This document shows positions 54,697 to 64,000 of a stretch of DNA of 64,000 nucleotides, piece after piece (within the stretch, counting starts at the first letter, position 1; every line of letters starts with the position of its first letter). This DNA comes from Bradyrhizobium sp. CB1015. Lineage in GTDB: Bacteria > Pseudomonadota > Alphaproteobacteria > Rhizobiales > Xanthobacteraceae. Location: NCBI RefSeq assembly GCF_025200925.1, contig NZ_CP104174.1:434001-498000 (forward strand). Direction: 5' to 3'. A model generated the notes under the pieces. That model saw only the letters and a list, made by a program, of their open reading frames with translations, was not told the DNA's origin and made no database searches. The position numbers and the translations under genes were made by a program.

Positions 54697-56085
54697 ATGA
54701 CGACGATTGCCCCGGATGTGCGCATGGCGGGCGCGCAGCGGTCCTATCCGCCGCGCGCCGCCGTCGTCAGCTGGATCTTCTTCGACTGGGCCGCGCAGCC
54801 CTACTTCACGCTGATCACGACCTTCGTGTTCGCGCCCTATTTCGCGACCAGCGTGGCGCCAAATCCCGCCACCGGGCAGTCGCTGTGGGGCTTTGCGATG
54901 GCTGCGGCGGGCCTTGCGATCGCGCTGCTGTCGCCGGTGCTGGGAGCGATTGCCGACGCGGCCGGCCGCAGGAAGCCGTGGATTGCGGGGTTCGGTACGG
55001 TGCTGGTGCTGGCATCCTGCACGCTATGGATCGGCAAGCCCGGCGATGACGCCGTCATTGCCCCGCTGCTCACGGCGGTGGCGCTCGCCAGCGTCGGCGC
55101 GGAATTCGCCACCGTCTTCAACAATGCGATGATGCCGACGCTGGTGCCGCCGGAACGGATCGGACGGCTTTCCGGCACCGGCTGGGCCACGGGCTACATT
55201 GGCGGCATCGTCAGCCTGATCATCGTGCTCGGCTTCCTCGCCGCCAATCCCGAGACCGGCCGCACGCTGCTCGGCTTCACGCCGTTGTTCGGGCTCGACC
55301 CCGTCACGCATCAGGGCGATCGCGCCGCCGGCCCGCTGACCGGGCTGTGGTTCATCATCTTCGTGACGCCGATGTTCCTGTTCACGCCGGATTACCCGGC
55401 GAAGCGCCCGTTGCGCGAGGCGCTGCGCGAGGGCCTGTCGGAGCTGAAGCAGTCGATCAAGAGCCTGCCGAGGCAGAAATCGCTGGCGGCATTCCTGCTC
55501 GCCAACATGATCTACACCGACGGCCTGGTGTCGCTGTTCGCCTTCGGCGGCATCTATGCCGCCGGCACCTTCGGCTGGCACACGATCCAGATCGGGACGT
55601 TCGGCATCATGCTCGCGATTGCCGGCGCGCTCGGCGCATGGCTCGGCGGCAAGCTGGATGATCGTCTCGGGCCGAAGCGCGTCATCGCCGGCAGCCTGCT
55701 GGTCCTGCTGCTGTCGGTGGCCGCGATTCTTCTGGTCGACAAGGACAGTGTGCTGTTCGTCAAGACCGCGGCGCCGCAAGCAGGCGCTCCCCTGTTCTCG
55801 AGTGCGGCCGAGCGGGCTTATCTGGTGCTGGGCTGTCTGATCGGTGCAGCCGGCGGCCCGCTCCAGGCCGCCTCCCGCACGCTGCTGATCCATCTCGCAC
55901 CGAAGGATCGCATCGCGCAATATTTCGGCCTGTTCGCGCTGACGGGAAAGGTGACGTCCTTCATCGGCCCGCTGCTGATCGGCATGGTCACCGCGCTGAC
56001 CGCAAGCCAAAAGGCCGGCATGGCCGTGCTGGTCGTGTTCTTCGTTGTGGGATTGGGCCTGTTGATGCGGGTGCGGGAGTCGTAA
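54697..56085 (+). CDS. MFS transporter, UMF1 family
   Basis: This 462-residue protein has about 12 membrane helices and begins with SWIFFDWAAQPYFTLITTFVFAPYF, the UMF1/Atg22-like N-terminus. SPVLGAIADAAGRRKPWI follows. FNNAMMPTLVPPERIGRLSGTGWATGYIGGI and ANMIYTDGLVSLFAFGGIYAAGTFGW are further landmarks. Eukaryotic Atg22 exports vacuolar amino acids; bacterial substrates are unknown. It diverges from ggt by about 100 bp, so a link to glutamyl peptide uptake is conceivable but unproven. Confidence 0.87.
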   Translation: MTTIAPDVRMAGAQRSYPPRAAVVSWIFFDWAAQPYFTLITTFVFAPYFATSVAPNPATGQSLWGFAMAAAGLAIALLSPVLGAIADAAGRRKPWIAGFGTVLVLASCTLWIGKPGDDAVIAPLLTAVALASVGAEFATVFNNAMMPTLVPPERIGRLSGTGWATGYIGGIVSLIIVLGFLAANPETGRTLLGFTPLFGLDPVTHQGDRAAGPLTGLWFIIFVTPMFLFTPDYPAKRPLREALREGLSELKQSIKSLPRQKSLAAFLLANMIYTDGLVSLFAFGGIYAAGTFGWHTIQIGTFGIMLAIAGALGAWLGGKLDDRLGPKRVIAGSLLVLLLSVAAILLVDKDSVLFVKTAAPQAGAPLFSSAAERAYLVLGCLIGAAGGPLQAASRTLLIHLAPKDRIAQYFGLFALTGKVTSFIGPLLIGMVTALTASQKAGMAVLVVFFVVGLGLLMRVRES

Positions 56086-56101
56086 CTCCCGCCGTTGTCC
56101 T

Positions 56102-56188
56102 GTAGCCCGGATGGAGCGTAGCGCAATCCGGGAAACCTGCTGACGCGGAGGCGCTGACCCGGATTGCGCTGCGCTCCATCCGGGCTAC
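56102..56188. repeat. Palindromic repeat, GTAGCCCGGATGGAGCG family
   Basis: GTAGCCCGGATGGAGCGTAG ... CTGCGCTCCATCCGGGCTAC, between convergent MFS gene and purH; copies at 25472 and 39383. Confidence 0.87.
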
Positions 56189-56198
56189 GCAGATCGTG

Positions 56199-57791
56199 TC
56201 AGTGCCTGAAGTGCCGCGTTCCCGTGAACACCATGGCGATGCCGTGCTCGTCGGCGGCCTTGATCACCTCGTCGTCGCGCATGGAGCCGCCGGGCTGCAC
56301 CACGGCGGTGGCGCCGGCTTCGATGCAGGCGAGCATGCCGTCGGCGAACGGGAAGAACGCATCCGAGGCCACCACCGAGCCCTTGGTGAGCGGCTCGGCG
56401 AGCTTCAGCTCGCTAGCAGCATCCTGCGCCTTGCGCGCGGCGATCCGCGCTGAATCCACCCGGCTCATCTGGCCCGCGCCGATACCGACGGTGGCGAGAT
56501 CCTTGGCATAGATGATGGTGTTGGACTTGACGTGCTTTGCCACCCGGAACGCGAATTTCAGGTCACGCATCTCCGCATCCGTCGGCGCGCGCTTGGTCAC
56601 GACCTTGAACGTCATGTCGTCGACCACGGCATTGTCGCGGCTCTGCACCAGCAGACCGCCCGCCACCGTCTTGGCGGTCAGGCCCGGCGCCCGCGGATCG
56701 GGCAGGCTGCCGGCGAGCAGCAGGCGGAGGTTCTTCTTGCCGCCGATGATCGCGATCGCTTCCTCGGTCGCGTCGGGTGCGATGATGACCTCGGTGAAGA
56801 TCTTGGTGATCTCGCGCGCGGTATCGGCATCGAGCGGACGGTTCATCGCGATGATGCCGCCGAAGGCCGAGGTGGAATCGCAGGCCAGCGCCCGGCGATA
56901 GGCCTCGACGAGATTCGAACCCTCCGCGACGCCGCAGGGATTGGCGTGCTTGACGATCACGCAGGCCGCGGTGCGCTTGGCGTCGAACTCGCCGATGCAT
57001 TCATAGGCCGCATCGGTGTCGTTGATGTTGTTGTAGGAGAGCTCCTTGCCCTGGAGCTGCCGCGCGGTCGAGACGCCCGGGCGCTTGTCGGGGGTCGCGT
57101 AGAATGCGGCGGTCTGGTGCGGGTTCTCGCCATAGCGCAGCGACTGGATCAGCCGGCCGCCGAAGGCGCGGAAGTCGGGCGCGTCGATCTCGAGCTGACG
57201 GTTGAACCAGTTCGAGATCGCGGCGTCATAGGCCGCGGTGCGGGCATAGGCCTTTGCGGCAAGCCGCCGGCGCAGCTTCAGCGTGGTCGCGCCCTTGTTG
57301 GCGGCGAGCTCGTCGAGCACGGCCTGATAGTCCTGCGCCTCGACCACGACAGCGACGTCGTCATGGTTCTTCGCGGCGGCGCGGATCATCGCGGGGCCGC
57401 CGATGTCGATGTTCTCGATGCAATCCTCGAAGCCCGCGCCTTTGTCGACGGTCGCTTCGAACGGATAGAGATTGACGACGAGCAGGTCGATCGGCGCGAT
57501 GCCGTGCGCCTTCATCGCCTCCGCATGCTCCTTGTTGTCGCGGATCGCGAGCAGGCCGCCATGCACCTTCGGATGCAGTGTCTTGACGCGGCCGTCCATC
57601 ATCTCGGGAAAGCCGGTCAGCTCGGAGACGTCCTTCACCTTCAGGCCGGCCGCGGCGATCGCTTTCGCGGTGCCGCCGGTCGAGACCAGCTCGACATCAT
57701 GCGCGGCGAGCGCCATGGCGAACTCGATCAGGCCGGTCTTGTCGGAGACGGAGAGAAGGGCGCGGGTGACGCGGCGGGGATGGTCAGTCAT
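56199..57791 (-). CDS. purH: Bifunctional AICAR formyltransferase/IMP cyclohydrolase
   Basis: This 530-residue protein has the MGS-like IMP cyclohydrolase domain first ([55 protein letters not shown]). The AICAR transformylase domain follows, with [55 protein letters not shown] and [19 protein letters not shown]. It catalyses the last two steps of IMP synthesis. ATG 57791 is chosen over TTG 57797. Near its start, heparinase II/III gene and rsmB-like gene run in the same direction. Confidence 0.97.
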   Translation of the reverse strand: MTDHPRRVTRALLSVSDKTGLIEFAMALAAHDVELVSTGGTAKAIAAAGLKVKDVSELTGFPEMMDGRVKTLHPKVHGGLLAIRDNKEHAEAMKAHGIAPIDLLVVNLYPFEATVDKGAGFEDCIENIDIGGPAMIRAAAKNHDDVAVVVEAQDYQAVLDELAANKGATTLKLRRRLAAKAYARTAAYDAAISNWFNRQLEIDAPDFRAFGGRLIQSLRYGENPHQTAAFYATPDKRPGVSTARQLQGKELSYNNINDTDAAYECIGEFDAKRTAACVIVKHANPCGVAEGSNLVEAYRRALACDSTSAFGGIIAMNRPLDADTAREITKIFTEVIIAPDATEEAIAIIGGKKNLRLLLAGSLPDPRAPGLTAKTVAGGLLVQSRDNAVVDDMTFKVVTKRAPTDAEMRDLKFAFRVAKHVKSNTIIYAKDLATVGIGAGQMSRVDSARIAARKAQDAASELKLAEPLTKGSVVASDAFFPFADGMLACIEAGATAVVQPGGSMRDDEVIKAADEHGIAMVFTGTRHFRH

Positions 57792-57956
57792 GAGCAAGAT
57801 CCTCTGTTCAGGGAGTGTCTATGCCCAGGCGCGCGGCGGATACGTCCCGCGCTTCCCGATGGTGCTCCATCCAAGGTCGCCAGTCGCGCGAGCGAGCGCT
57901 CGATAGCAGCTTTTGGCGTCGCTCTCAACGGGTAGATAGGGCCGGATCGCGCCTGT

Positions 57957-59714
57957 TTACAACGGAAGTTCCGGCTCGCGCCGGGCGTTGCGGCGGGCAT
58001 TGGTCACCGCGGGCGAGGCGGTGGAGCGGACAAAGCTCCAGCGGATCGAGGGGGCCTGGCGGGCGTTCTGACGGATCACGATCTGGGCGGTGCGGCGCGG
58101 GCCGTCATTGCCGGCCAGGAATACGCTGTCCTCGAGATCGACCTTGTCGTCCAATGCCTCGAAGGTCCAGACGTCGCGGTTCGGCAGCACCAGCATGACG
58201 CCGCGCGCATCGGACAGCCGGCTCGCCTTCACCGCCGGATGCAGATGGAAGCGCAGCGCGAAATCGGCATCGGCACCTTTGAAGCGTCCGCCCTGCGGCG
58301 GCGACAGCGTGTCTTCGCCGTCGATGCGCGCGCCGTCATTGGCGATCATCAGAACGCGGCGGTGGATCGCGCCGAACTTGCCGAGATAGCCGTCATGCGA
58401 GGTCGTCAGCAGCGTGCCGTTCTGCACGATTTCGCGATAGCTCTCGACCTCGACCGGGCCGCTGGTGACGGGCGCGCCGTGCAGGAGCCGCTTCATCGCC
58501 GACATCTCGACGAACTGACATGACGAGGTGTCGTGATAGGTCAGCGTCGAATGCGCCGCGGTGCTGCGCGCGAACGGCCGCCAATTGTCGCGGCCCGTGG
58601 TCGGCATGCCGCAATTGGTGACGATGCGGCTGATGCCGGACGACAGTTCGAACGACAGGCAGCCGGCATGGGCGTCGTGGCTGACGCCGGCCGGCGGCGG
58701 CGGGCCGGTGTCGATGATCACCGTGGTCTGGCCGGCATCGAGGCGCTGAAAGCCGGTATGCGGCATGTTCGCCATCGGCGCGCCGTGGGTGTCGTCATAG
58801 GCCAGCAGCGTGGCGAGCAGGTCCGAAGAGGTTGCGCTCATGCCGTTGAACAGGGCGAAATTGCCGTCGCCGTGCCGGAAGAAGCGCAGCATCGGCATCA
58901 TGCGGTCGATCGCATTGAGCAGCGCCGGCGGCGGCGCGATGTTGCGCGCGGCAAAAGTCTGCCGCAGCGGCAAGAGGTCGATCAACAGTTCGATCAGCGC
59001 GCCCGGATTACGCGAGATGTGGCCGCCATCGGGAAGGATCTGCCGCTGCAATTCGTCGGATAGCTTCTTCGAGGCAGTGCGGATGTGACGTGTCTGGTTG
59101 GCGAGGCACAGGGACGCATAGCACAGCGCGATCAGCACCTGCAGCTTCGGCACCCCGTCCGGAATGTCGACCATGGTGTAGCGCAGGAAGCGGATCTCGC
59201 GCGCAAGGGCGCGCAAGTAGCGGCGGTAGAACTTGTTGTCGGTCTCGTTCAGCACCAGCGGCGCCTGCGACAGCAGCGAGATCACGCGCCGCGCCAGCAC
59301 GTCGGCGCGGCGTGCGACGGGACGGCGCTTGTTGGCGGGGTTGCCGATCCAGTCCTCGATGAGCGCGCGCGCATTCGCCCGCGTCAGCGCCGTGTCGGCG
59401 GCGCGCAAATGACGCAGCCAGCCGAAGCCGAGCAGCGCAACCTCCCAATCCTCAGACGGCGGCTCGAGATCGAAGATCGAGCGGCCGTGGCAATTGACGA
59501 TCTTGCCGGCGAAGACGAAGCGGCCGGCATAGATCTCGGCGGCGCGGGTCGCATCCGCGGTACGCAGATCATGCGGCGCGATGATCAGCCGGTCGGTGCG
59601 GCCGGGCCAGACCCGCGACAGCGCAACGGAACCGCCGCTCGCGCGCGCGAGCATGTTCCGCGCGAAGCGATTCATGACCAGCGTCGAGATACGTCTGCGT
59701 TGAGCGACCGACAC
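57957..59714 (-). CDS. Heparinase II/III family protein
   Basis: This 585-residue protein has an all-alpha N-terminal toroid (GFGWLRHLRAADTALTRANARALIEDWIGNPANKRRP, YRRYLRALAREIRFLRY). A C-terminal beta-sandwich follows with LFNGMSATSSDLLATLLAYDD, TTVIIDTGPPPPAGVSHDAHAGCLSFELSSG, TAAHSTLTYHDTSSCQF and HDGYLGKFGAIHRR. These are features of heparinase II/III-type polysaccharide lyases. No signal peptide is evident. It starts at GTG 59714; ATG 59675 is an alternative. In Rhizobiales it commonly sits between rsmB and purH. Substrate unknown. Confidence 0.88.
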   Translation of the reverse strand: MSVAQRRRISTLVMNRFARNMLARASGGSVALSRVWPGRTDRLIIAPHDLRTADATRAAEIYAGRFVFAGKIVNCHGRSIFDLEPPSEDWEVALLGFGWLRHLRAADTALTRANARALIEDWIGNPANKRRPVARRADVLARRVISLLSQAPLVLNETDNKFYRRYLRALAREIRFLRYTMVDIPDGVPKLQVLIALCYASLCLANQTRHIRTASKKLSDELQRQILPDGGHISRNPGALIELLIDLLPLRQTFAARNIAPPPALLNAIDRMMPMLRFFRHGDGNFALFNGMSATSSDLLATLLAYDDTHGAPMANMPHTGFQRLDAGQTTVIIDTGPPPPAGVSHDAHAGCLSFELSSGISRIVTNCGMPTTGRDNWRPFARSTAAHSTLTYHDTSSCQFVEMSAMKRLLHGAPVTSGPVEVESYREIVQNGTLLTTSHDGYLGKFGAIHRRVLMIANDGARIDGEDTLSPPQGGRFKGADADFALRFHLHPAVKASRLSDARGVMLVLPNRDVWTFEALDDKVDLEDSVFLAGNDGPRRTAQIVIRQNARQAPSIRWSFVRSTASPAVTNARRNARREPELPL

Positions 59715-59832
59715 GCCTTGCCTTGATGGGGGAGAGGATCAGTGACGAATCCTTATTAATCCCAAAATCGGACGTCTGACACCACCTTGAACGGCGCGAA
59801 TCAGCGTCGTGGTCGCAAAATCCAGTGCAAAA

Positions 59833-61179
59833 TCAGGATTTAACGAGCCGGGCCGCGAAAAATCCGTCGAGCCCGCCGAGCCTGGGATCGGCGTTCGGCA
59901 GATGGCAGGGCAGGGTGCGCAGGTCGCCGTCCCGGTTGAGGATTTCGTCGAGGCCCGCAACCTCCGAGGCCACGATCGGGACGCGGCGAAGCGCGGGCTC
60001 GGCGGTGAGCAGTGCCGCCACGGCCTGCTCGCCCTCCTCGGGTTCCAGCGAACAGGTGCAATAGACCAGCGTCCCGCCAGGCTTGAGCAGCGAGATGGAT
60101 TTCTTCAGCAGCCGCTGCTGGAGCGCGGCCAGGGCGACGATGTCGGATTCCTGCCGCAGCCATGCGACGTCGGGATGACGGCGGATCGTGCCGGTCGAGG
60201 TACAGGGCGCGTCGATCAGAATACCGTCGAACGCCTCGGCCGGGCCGGCCCATTCCACGGCGTCAGCGACGACGGTCTCGGCCTGCAGCGACAGCCGCGC
60301 CAGGTTTTCGCGCAAGCGCGCCACCCGGGCGGGCGAGCGGTCGATCGCCGTGACCTGCGCGCCTGATAGCGCCAGCTGCGCGGTCTTGCCGCCGGGGGCG
60401 GCGCAGAGATCGGCAATGAACTTGCCCTTGACGTCGCCGAACAGCCGCGCCGGTAGCGCGGCGGCGGCGTCCTGCACCCACCATTGTCCTTCGGCGAAGC
60501 CGGGCAGCATGGTCACCGAACCGTGCAGCAGCATCCGCACCGTTCCCGTCGGCAGCGTCTCGCCATGCAGGCGGCTCGCCCATTGGGCGGGATCCGATTT
60601 CACCGTGAGATCGAGCGAAGGCTCGTGGCCGAGCGCCGATGCCATGTCTCGTGCGGTCGCCTCGCCATAATGCGCGCTCCAGCGCGCGAGCAGCCATGGC
60701 GGCAGATCCAGCGATTGCGTCGCGACTTCCTCGACCAGCGCCTTGCCCTCGCGCGCGCAGCGGCGCAGCACGGCATTGACGAGGCCGGCATAGCGCGCGG
60801 CGCGGCGGTCGGATTGCACGAGGCGGACGGAGAGATCGACCGCGGCGTGATCCGGCACGTCCATCCAAAGGATCTGCGCGGCGCCGATCAGAAGCGAGCT
60901 CTGCGCGCGCGGCGCATCGGAGGGAATGCCCTTGTCGAGCAGGCGGGACAGCACATGGCCGAGCGTGCCGAGCCGGCGCAGCACGGTGGCGACCAAGCGC
61001 CGCATCAGCGCGCGGTCGCGATCGGCCAGCGTCTTCAGTCCGGGATGGGCACCGCCGCCGTCGAGCTGGTCGTCGAGCGTACGGTGCTTGTGCAGCACGC
61101 CGTCGACGATATCGGCGGCAATCCGTCGCGCCGCAAGGCCGGGCACTTCGGACGGAGGGACGAAACGTTGAGATGGCAT
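59833..61179 (-). CDS. RsmB/NOP-type rRNA cytosine-5 methyltransferase
   Basis: This 448-residue protein has an N-terminal NusB-like RNA-binding domain (ADIVDGVLHKHRTLDDQLDGG, LLIGAAQILWMDVPDHAAVDLSVRL). The SAM-dependent domain follows with DLCAAPGGKTAQLALSG, catalytic Cys in DAPCTSTGTIRRHPDV and second Cys in YCTCSLEPEEGEQ. The layout fits RsmB, which makes m5C967 in 16S rRNA. The exact target is not proven. ATG 61179 follows the usual N-terminus; upstream frame to 61266 is not conserved in type. Confidence 0.9.
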   Translation of the reverse strand: MPSQRFVPPSEVPGLAARRIAADIVDGVLHKHRTLDDQLDGGGAHPGLKTLADRDRALMRRLVATVLRRLGTLGHVLSRLLDKGIPSDAPRAQSSLLIGAAQILWMDVPDHAAVDLSVRLVQSDRRAARYAGLVNAVLRRCAREGKALVEEVATQSLDLPPWLLARWSAHYGEATARDMASALGHEPSLDLTVKSDPAQWASRLHGETLPTGTVRMLLHGSVTMLPGFAEGQWWVQDAAAALPARLFGDVKGKFIADLCAAPGGKTAQLALSGAQVTAIDRSPARVARLRENLARLSLQAETVVADAVEWAGPAEAFDGILIDAPCTSTGTIRRHPDVAWLRQESDIVALAALQQRLLKKSISLLKPGGTLVYCTCSLEPEEGEQAVAALLTAEPALRRVPIVASEVAGLDEILNRDGDLRTLPCHLPNADPRLGGLDGFFAARLVKS

Positions 61180-61367
61180 GCGGAAGCAAGGTTCTGAACG
61201 AGCGGCAGTTCCGCCGCGATGGGCGCATGCCTTGAGACGGCGATCTCTGACACGCGAATATGCCAAATGTAAGAATCGCTTGCGGGTTTTTCAGCGCTCT
61301 GAGCCGATTTCAGGAATGCGTTATTGGGCATCGCGTCGCGCCCGGTCCTGCGCTAGAAAGCGCGGCG

Positions 61368-61565
61368 ATGAGTGACCCTGTTCCCGATCGCAAACCGCTG
61401 TCGCCGGCCGCCCAGCGTGCGCTGGCCGAGGCCGAGGCACGCCGGCAGTCTGCGGCCGCCGAGGCCAAGGACGAGACCAAGGCGAAGGAGTTGCAGGGTC
61501 CGCAGGGGCCCGAGCCCACCCGCTACGGCGATTGGGAGCGCAAGGGCATCGCTTCCGACTTCTGA
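61368..61565 (+). CDS. DUF1674 / SDHAF4-like protein
   Basis: This 65-residue protein has an Ala/Lys/Glu-rich N-terminus and the conserved C-terminal motif PTRYGDWERKGIASDF of DUF1674. Eukaryotic SDHAF4 of the same family protects flavinylated SdhA during succinate dehydrogenase assembly, so a similar role is likely in bacteria. ATG 61368. It diverges from the rsmB-like gene. Confidence 0.9.
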   Translation: MSDPVPDRKPLSPAAQRALAEAEARRQSAAAEAKDETKAKELQGPQGPEPTRYGDWERKGIASDF

Positions 61566-61880
61566 GGCTCTTGCTTACTTAACCTCTCCCGCTTGCGGGA
61601 GAGGTCGCGCCGAAGGCGCGGGTGAGGGCTCTGTCCTCTTGGGGGTTCTCGATTGCGGCGACACCCTCTCCCCAACCTTCTCCCGCAAGCGCAGGGTTAT
61701 TGCATTTGAATTTTGCGGAGGCCGTCATGCCCGGGCTTGTCCCGCCTGCGCGGCCGAAGCCGCTTCGGCGAGGCGAAGGCCCGGGCATCCACGTTCTTTG
61801 TGCTGCGTGGAAGGGCGTGGATGGCCGGGACAAGCCCGGCCATGACGCCGTTGCATCGGAGGCAGAACTCGTCCCGGTCG
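61566..61880. repeat. Gap filled with two palindromic repeats
   Basis: This 315-bp gap contains ACCTCTCCCGC-TT-GCGGGAGAGGT (61582-61605), a perfect 11-bp hairpin after the DUF1674 gene. A partial relative with CTTCTCCCGCAAGCG lies near 61675. The large palindrome at 61723-61847 (CGTCATGCCCGGGCTTGTCC ... GACAAGCCCGGCCATGACG) belongs to the family at 26403 and 31283. No gene is seen. Confidence 0.78.
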
Positions 61881-63776
61881 TCACAGGTAATTGTGCTCTC
61901 GCAAGTAGCGGATGATACGTTCGCAGGCCGCCTCGCTCGACAGCTCCGAGGTGTCGACGGTGATGTCCGGCGCCAGCGGCGCTTCGTAGGGGTGATCGAT
62001 GCCGGTGAAAGCCGGCAGCTCGCCCGCCCGCGCCTTGCGATAGAGTCCCTTGGGATCGCGGCGCTCGCATTCGGCAAGTGGGGTCGCGACGTGGATCTCG
62101 ATGAACTCGCCCGCTTCGAGCCGCTGGCGGGCCAGCTCGCGCTCGCTGCGGAATGGCGAGATCAGCGCCACCAGCGCGATCAAGCCGGCATCGACGAACA
62201 GCGCCGCGATCTCCGCGACGCGCCGGACGTTCTCCGTTCTCTCCGCATTGGAAAAGCCGAGATCGCGGTTGATGCCGTGACGAAGATTGTCGCCGTCGAG
62301 CAACGCGGCATGGCGCCCGAGCTCGGCAAGCCGGCTATCGACGAGATTGGCGATGGTCGATTTGCCGGCGCCGCTCAGCCCCGTGAACCAGAGCACGCAG
62401 GGCCGTTGCTGCTTCAGCCGGGCCCGCACAGATTTGTCGATCGCAAGCCGCTGCCAATGAATGTTGGTGGCGCGGCGGAGCGACATGTCGATCATTCCGG
62501 CTGCGGCGGTGCGATGGGTGATCGGGTCGATCAGGATGAAGCTGCCCATGTCGCGGTTGTCGCGATAGGCCTCGAACACCAGCGGGCGGTCGAGATCGAG
62601 ATGGACATAGCCGATCTCGTTGACGTCGAGCGTGGTGGCGCTTTCCCGCGCCATGGTGTCGATGGCGATCCGGTGCTTGAGCGTCGTGATCACCGCGCCG
62701 GTCGAGGCGGTGCCGCACCGGAGCAGATAGCGCCGGCCGGCGACCATGGCCTCGCCATCGAACCAGACGAGATGAGCCGCGAGCTGATCCGATACCGGCG
62801 CTGCGGATCCGGCGGTCAGCACGTCGCCGCGGCTGACATCGATCTCATCAGTGAGCGTGAGGGTGATGGACTCGCCCGGCCCAGCGCGAGTGCATTCGCC
62901 GGCGGGCGTGAGAATACGGGCGATGCGGGTCTGGTGTCCCGACGGCTGCGCACGAACTGCATCGCCTACCGCGATCGTTCCGCTCGCGGTCCGTCCGCAG
63001 AAGCCGCGGAAATCCGCATGCGGCCGGCTCACCCATTGCACCGGCAGCCGGAACGGCTGCTGCGAGACGTCCCCGGCCACGTCCACGGCTTCCAGATAGG
63101 TCGTAATGGTCGGCCCCGTGTACCAGGGCATGCGCGCGCTCGCAGCGACGATGTTGTCGCCGTCGGGCGCCACGACCGGGATGCACTGGACCTGGGAGAT
63201 CCCGAGCTGGCCGGCCATGGTCAGATATTCGGCAGTGATGGAAGCAAAGCGATCCCCGTCGAATCCGATCAAGTCCATCTTGTTCACGGCGAGCACGACG
63301 TGGCGGATACCCAGCAGCGACAGGATGTGGCTGTGGCGCCGCGTCTGCGTGATCACGCCCTTGCGCGCGTCGACCAGCACCACGGCGAGGTCGGCATTGG
63401 AAGCACCGGTCGCCATGTTGCGCGTATATTGCGCATGTCCCGGCGTGTCGGCGACGATGAAGCGGCGCAGCTTCGTGGCGAAGAAGCGATAGGCCACGTC
63501 GATGGTGATGCCCTGCTCGCGCTCGGCCTGCAACCCGTCGACCAGCAGCGCGAAGTCGAGGTCGCCGCCGGTGGTGCCGGCGGTTTTGCTCTCCAAGGCG
63601 AGGGCGTCGAGCTGGTCGTCGAGCAGCGTCTTCGAATCGTAGAGCAGCCGGCCGACCAGCGTGCTCTTGCCGTCGTCGACGCTGCCGCAGGTGACGAAAC
63701 GCAACGTCGGCCGATCGTCCTGATCGAGCCGCGGCGCATCGGTGGCGGCGATCGTCGGTGCCTCGTGATAGGACAT
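61881..63776 (-). CDS. cysN: Bifunctional sulfate adenylyltransferase subunit 1 / APS kinase
   Basis: This 631-residue fusion has an N-terminal GTPase with P-loop GSVDDGKST (31-39), DTPGHAQYTRNMATGAS and NKMDLIGFDGDRF, then EF-Tu-like barrels. A C-terminal APS kinase (CysC) has P-loop GLSGAGKST at about 466-474, DGDNLRHGINRDLGFS and FIEIHVATPLAECERRDPKGLYRKAR. It makes APS with CysD, then PAPS, in sulfate assimilation or for sulfation (NodQ-type). Its ATG overlaps the cysD stop by one base (TGATG), so the two are translationally coupled. Confidence 0.95.
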   Translation of the reverse strand: MSYHEAPTIAATDAPRLDQDDRPTLRFVTCGSVDDGKSTLVGRLLYDSKTLLDDQLDALALESKTAGTTGGDLDFALLVDGLQAEREQGITIDVAYRFFATKLRRFIVADTPGHAQYTRNMATGASNADLAVVLVDARKGVITQTRRHSHILSLLGIRHVVLAVNKMDLIGFDGDRFASITAEYLTMAGQLGISQVQCIPVVAPDGDNIVAASARMPWYTGPTITTYLEAVDVAGDVSQQPFRLPVQWVSRPHADFRGFCGRTASGTIAVGDAVRAQPSGHQTRIARILTPAGECTRAGPGESITLTLTDEIDVSRGDVLTAGSAAPVSDQLAAHLVWFDGEAMVAGRRYLLRCGTASTGAVITTLKHRIAIDTMARESATTLDVNEIGYVHLDLDRPLVFEAYRDNRDMGSFILIDPITHRTAAAGMIDMSLRRATNIHWQRLAIDKSVRARLKQQRPCVLWFTGLSGAGKSTIANLVDSRLAELGRHAALLDGDNLRHGINRDLGFSNAERTENVRRVAEIAALFVDAGLIALVALISPFRSERELARQRLEAGEFIEIHVATPLAECERRDPKGLYRKARAGELPAFTGIDHPYEAPLAPDITVDTSELSSEAACERIIRYLREHNYL

Positions 63777-64000
63777 CAGAAATAACCTTCCGCCTTCTTG
63801 CGCTCCATCGATGCGGGCCTGTCCCGGTCGATCATGCGTCCCTGTCGTTCGGAGGTGCGCGACGCCATCATCTCATGCACGATTTCGGGCAGGGTTGCCG
63901 CCGTCGAGCTCGTTGCGCCGGTGAGGGGATAGCAGCCCAGGGTGCGAAACCTGACGGAGCGCCATTGCGGCTCTTCGCCAGGCTGCAGCGGCATCCGGTC
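63776..64000 (-). CDS. cysD: Sulfate adenylyltransferase subunit 2 (5' part outside window)
   Basis: The last 74 codons are visible. They include [29 protein letters not shown] and [12 protein letters not shown], then end in [11 protein letters not shown], the CysD C-terminus. CysD is the adenylyl-transferring subunit that activates sulfate with ATP, driven by the CysN GTPase. The start lies to the right of the window. Confidence 0.95.
   Translation of the reverse strand, partial: DRMPLQPGEEPQWRSVRFRTLGCYPLTGATSSTAATLPEIVHEMMASRTSERQGRMIDRDRPASMERKKAEGYF

Noticed and set aside
61713..63785. 690-codon open frame on the plus strand
   Set aside because: Antisense to cysN/cysC with intact GTPase and kinase motifs; no recognisable domain.

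Overview
The window reads as a piece of chromosome from a Bradyrhizobium-like alphaproteobacterium (Rhizobiales, Nitrobacteraceae). The reasons are high GC, the gene order secB-dnaQ-coaE-maf // hemJ-rho-mnmE-mnmG-rsmG-parA-parB-holA-lptE-leuS, two glnK-amtB cassettes, and many copies of the long intergenic palindromes seen in Bradyrhizobium genomes. The species assignment is inference from content only.

Replication and segregation core, 1-19.5 kb. A partial Tim44-like gene and secB lie at the left edge. dnaQ, coaE, maf and a DUF299 regulatory kinase run leftward. hemJ, rho, mnmE, mnmG, rsmG, parA and parB run rightward. Between the two sets is a 457-bp non-coding gap (4348-4804) with DnaA-box-like 9-mers, a near-perfect CtrA-type site and an AT-rich palindrome. 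It is the best candidate for the chromosomal origin. Five close matches to the 16-bp ParB site parS, plus one degenerate copy, lie between 8.48 and 12.31 kb, just upstream of parAB. An IS630-family element (8847-9890) has inserted in this centromere-like interval, splitting an older palindromic repeat. holA, lptE and leuS then run leftward.

Signalling and housekeeping, 19.6-31.8 kb: two convergent diguanylate cyclases, a YggS-type PLP protein, an L,D-transpeptidase, an OmpR-type response regulator, a cyclic-nucleotide-binding protein, xthA, lolA, ftsK, an aminotransferase and a GFA-type protein.

Nitrogen control, 32-36 kb: two tandem PII-AmtB pairs on the minus strand. The first has a candidate sigma-54 promoter and a strong terminator.

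Mixed region, 36-46.4 kb: a DUF4339 membrane protein, tesB, a UbiH-type hydroxylase, a Trm112-like protein, a TetR/membrane-protein pair with two matching operators, a PepSY/cytochrome b pair behind two Irr-like boxes, a frameshifted MHYT-PAS-GGDEF-EAL gene, a Lon-N-domain protein and a thioredoxin-TPR protein.

Right part, 46.6-64 kb: tRNA-Gly(GCC), an NAD-dependent epimerase, a ketopantoate reductase-like protein, a DsbA/HCCA isomerase-like protein, a MATE pump, DUF2239, a GST, gamma-glutamyltransferase, a UMF1-type MFS protein, purH, a heparinase II/III protein, an RsmB-like methyltransferase, an SDHAF4-like protein, and cysNC with the 3' end of cysD. I found no CRISPR array, prophage or restriction system. 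The most interesting material is regulatory and structural: the oriC/parS domain, paired operators, and an apparent repeat-mediated deletion.
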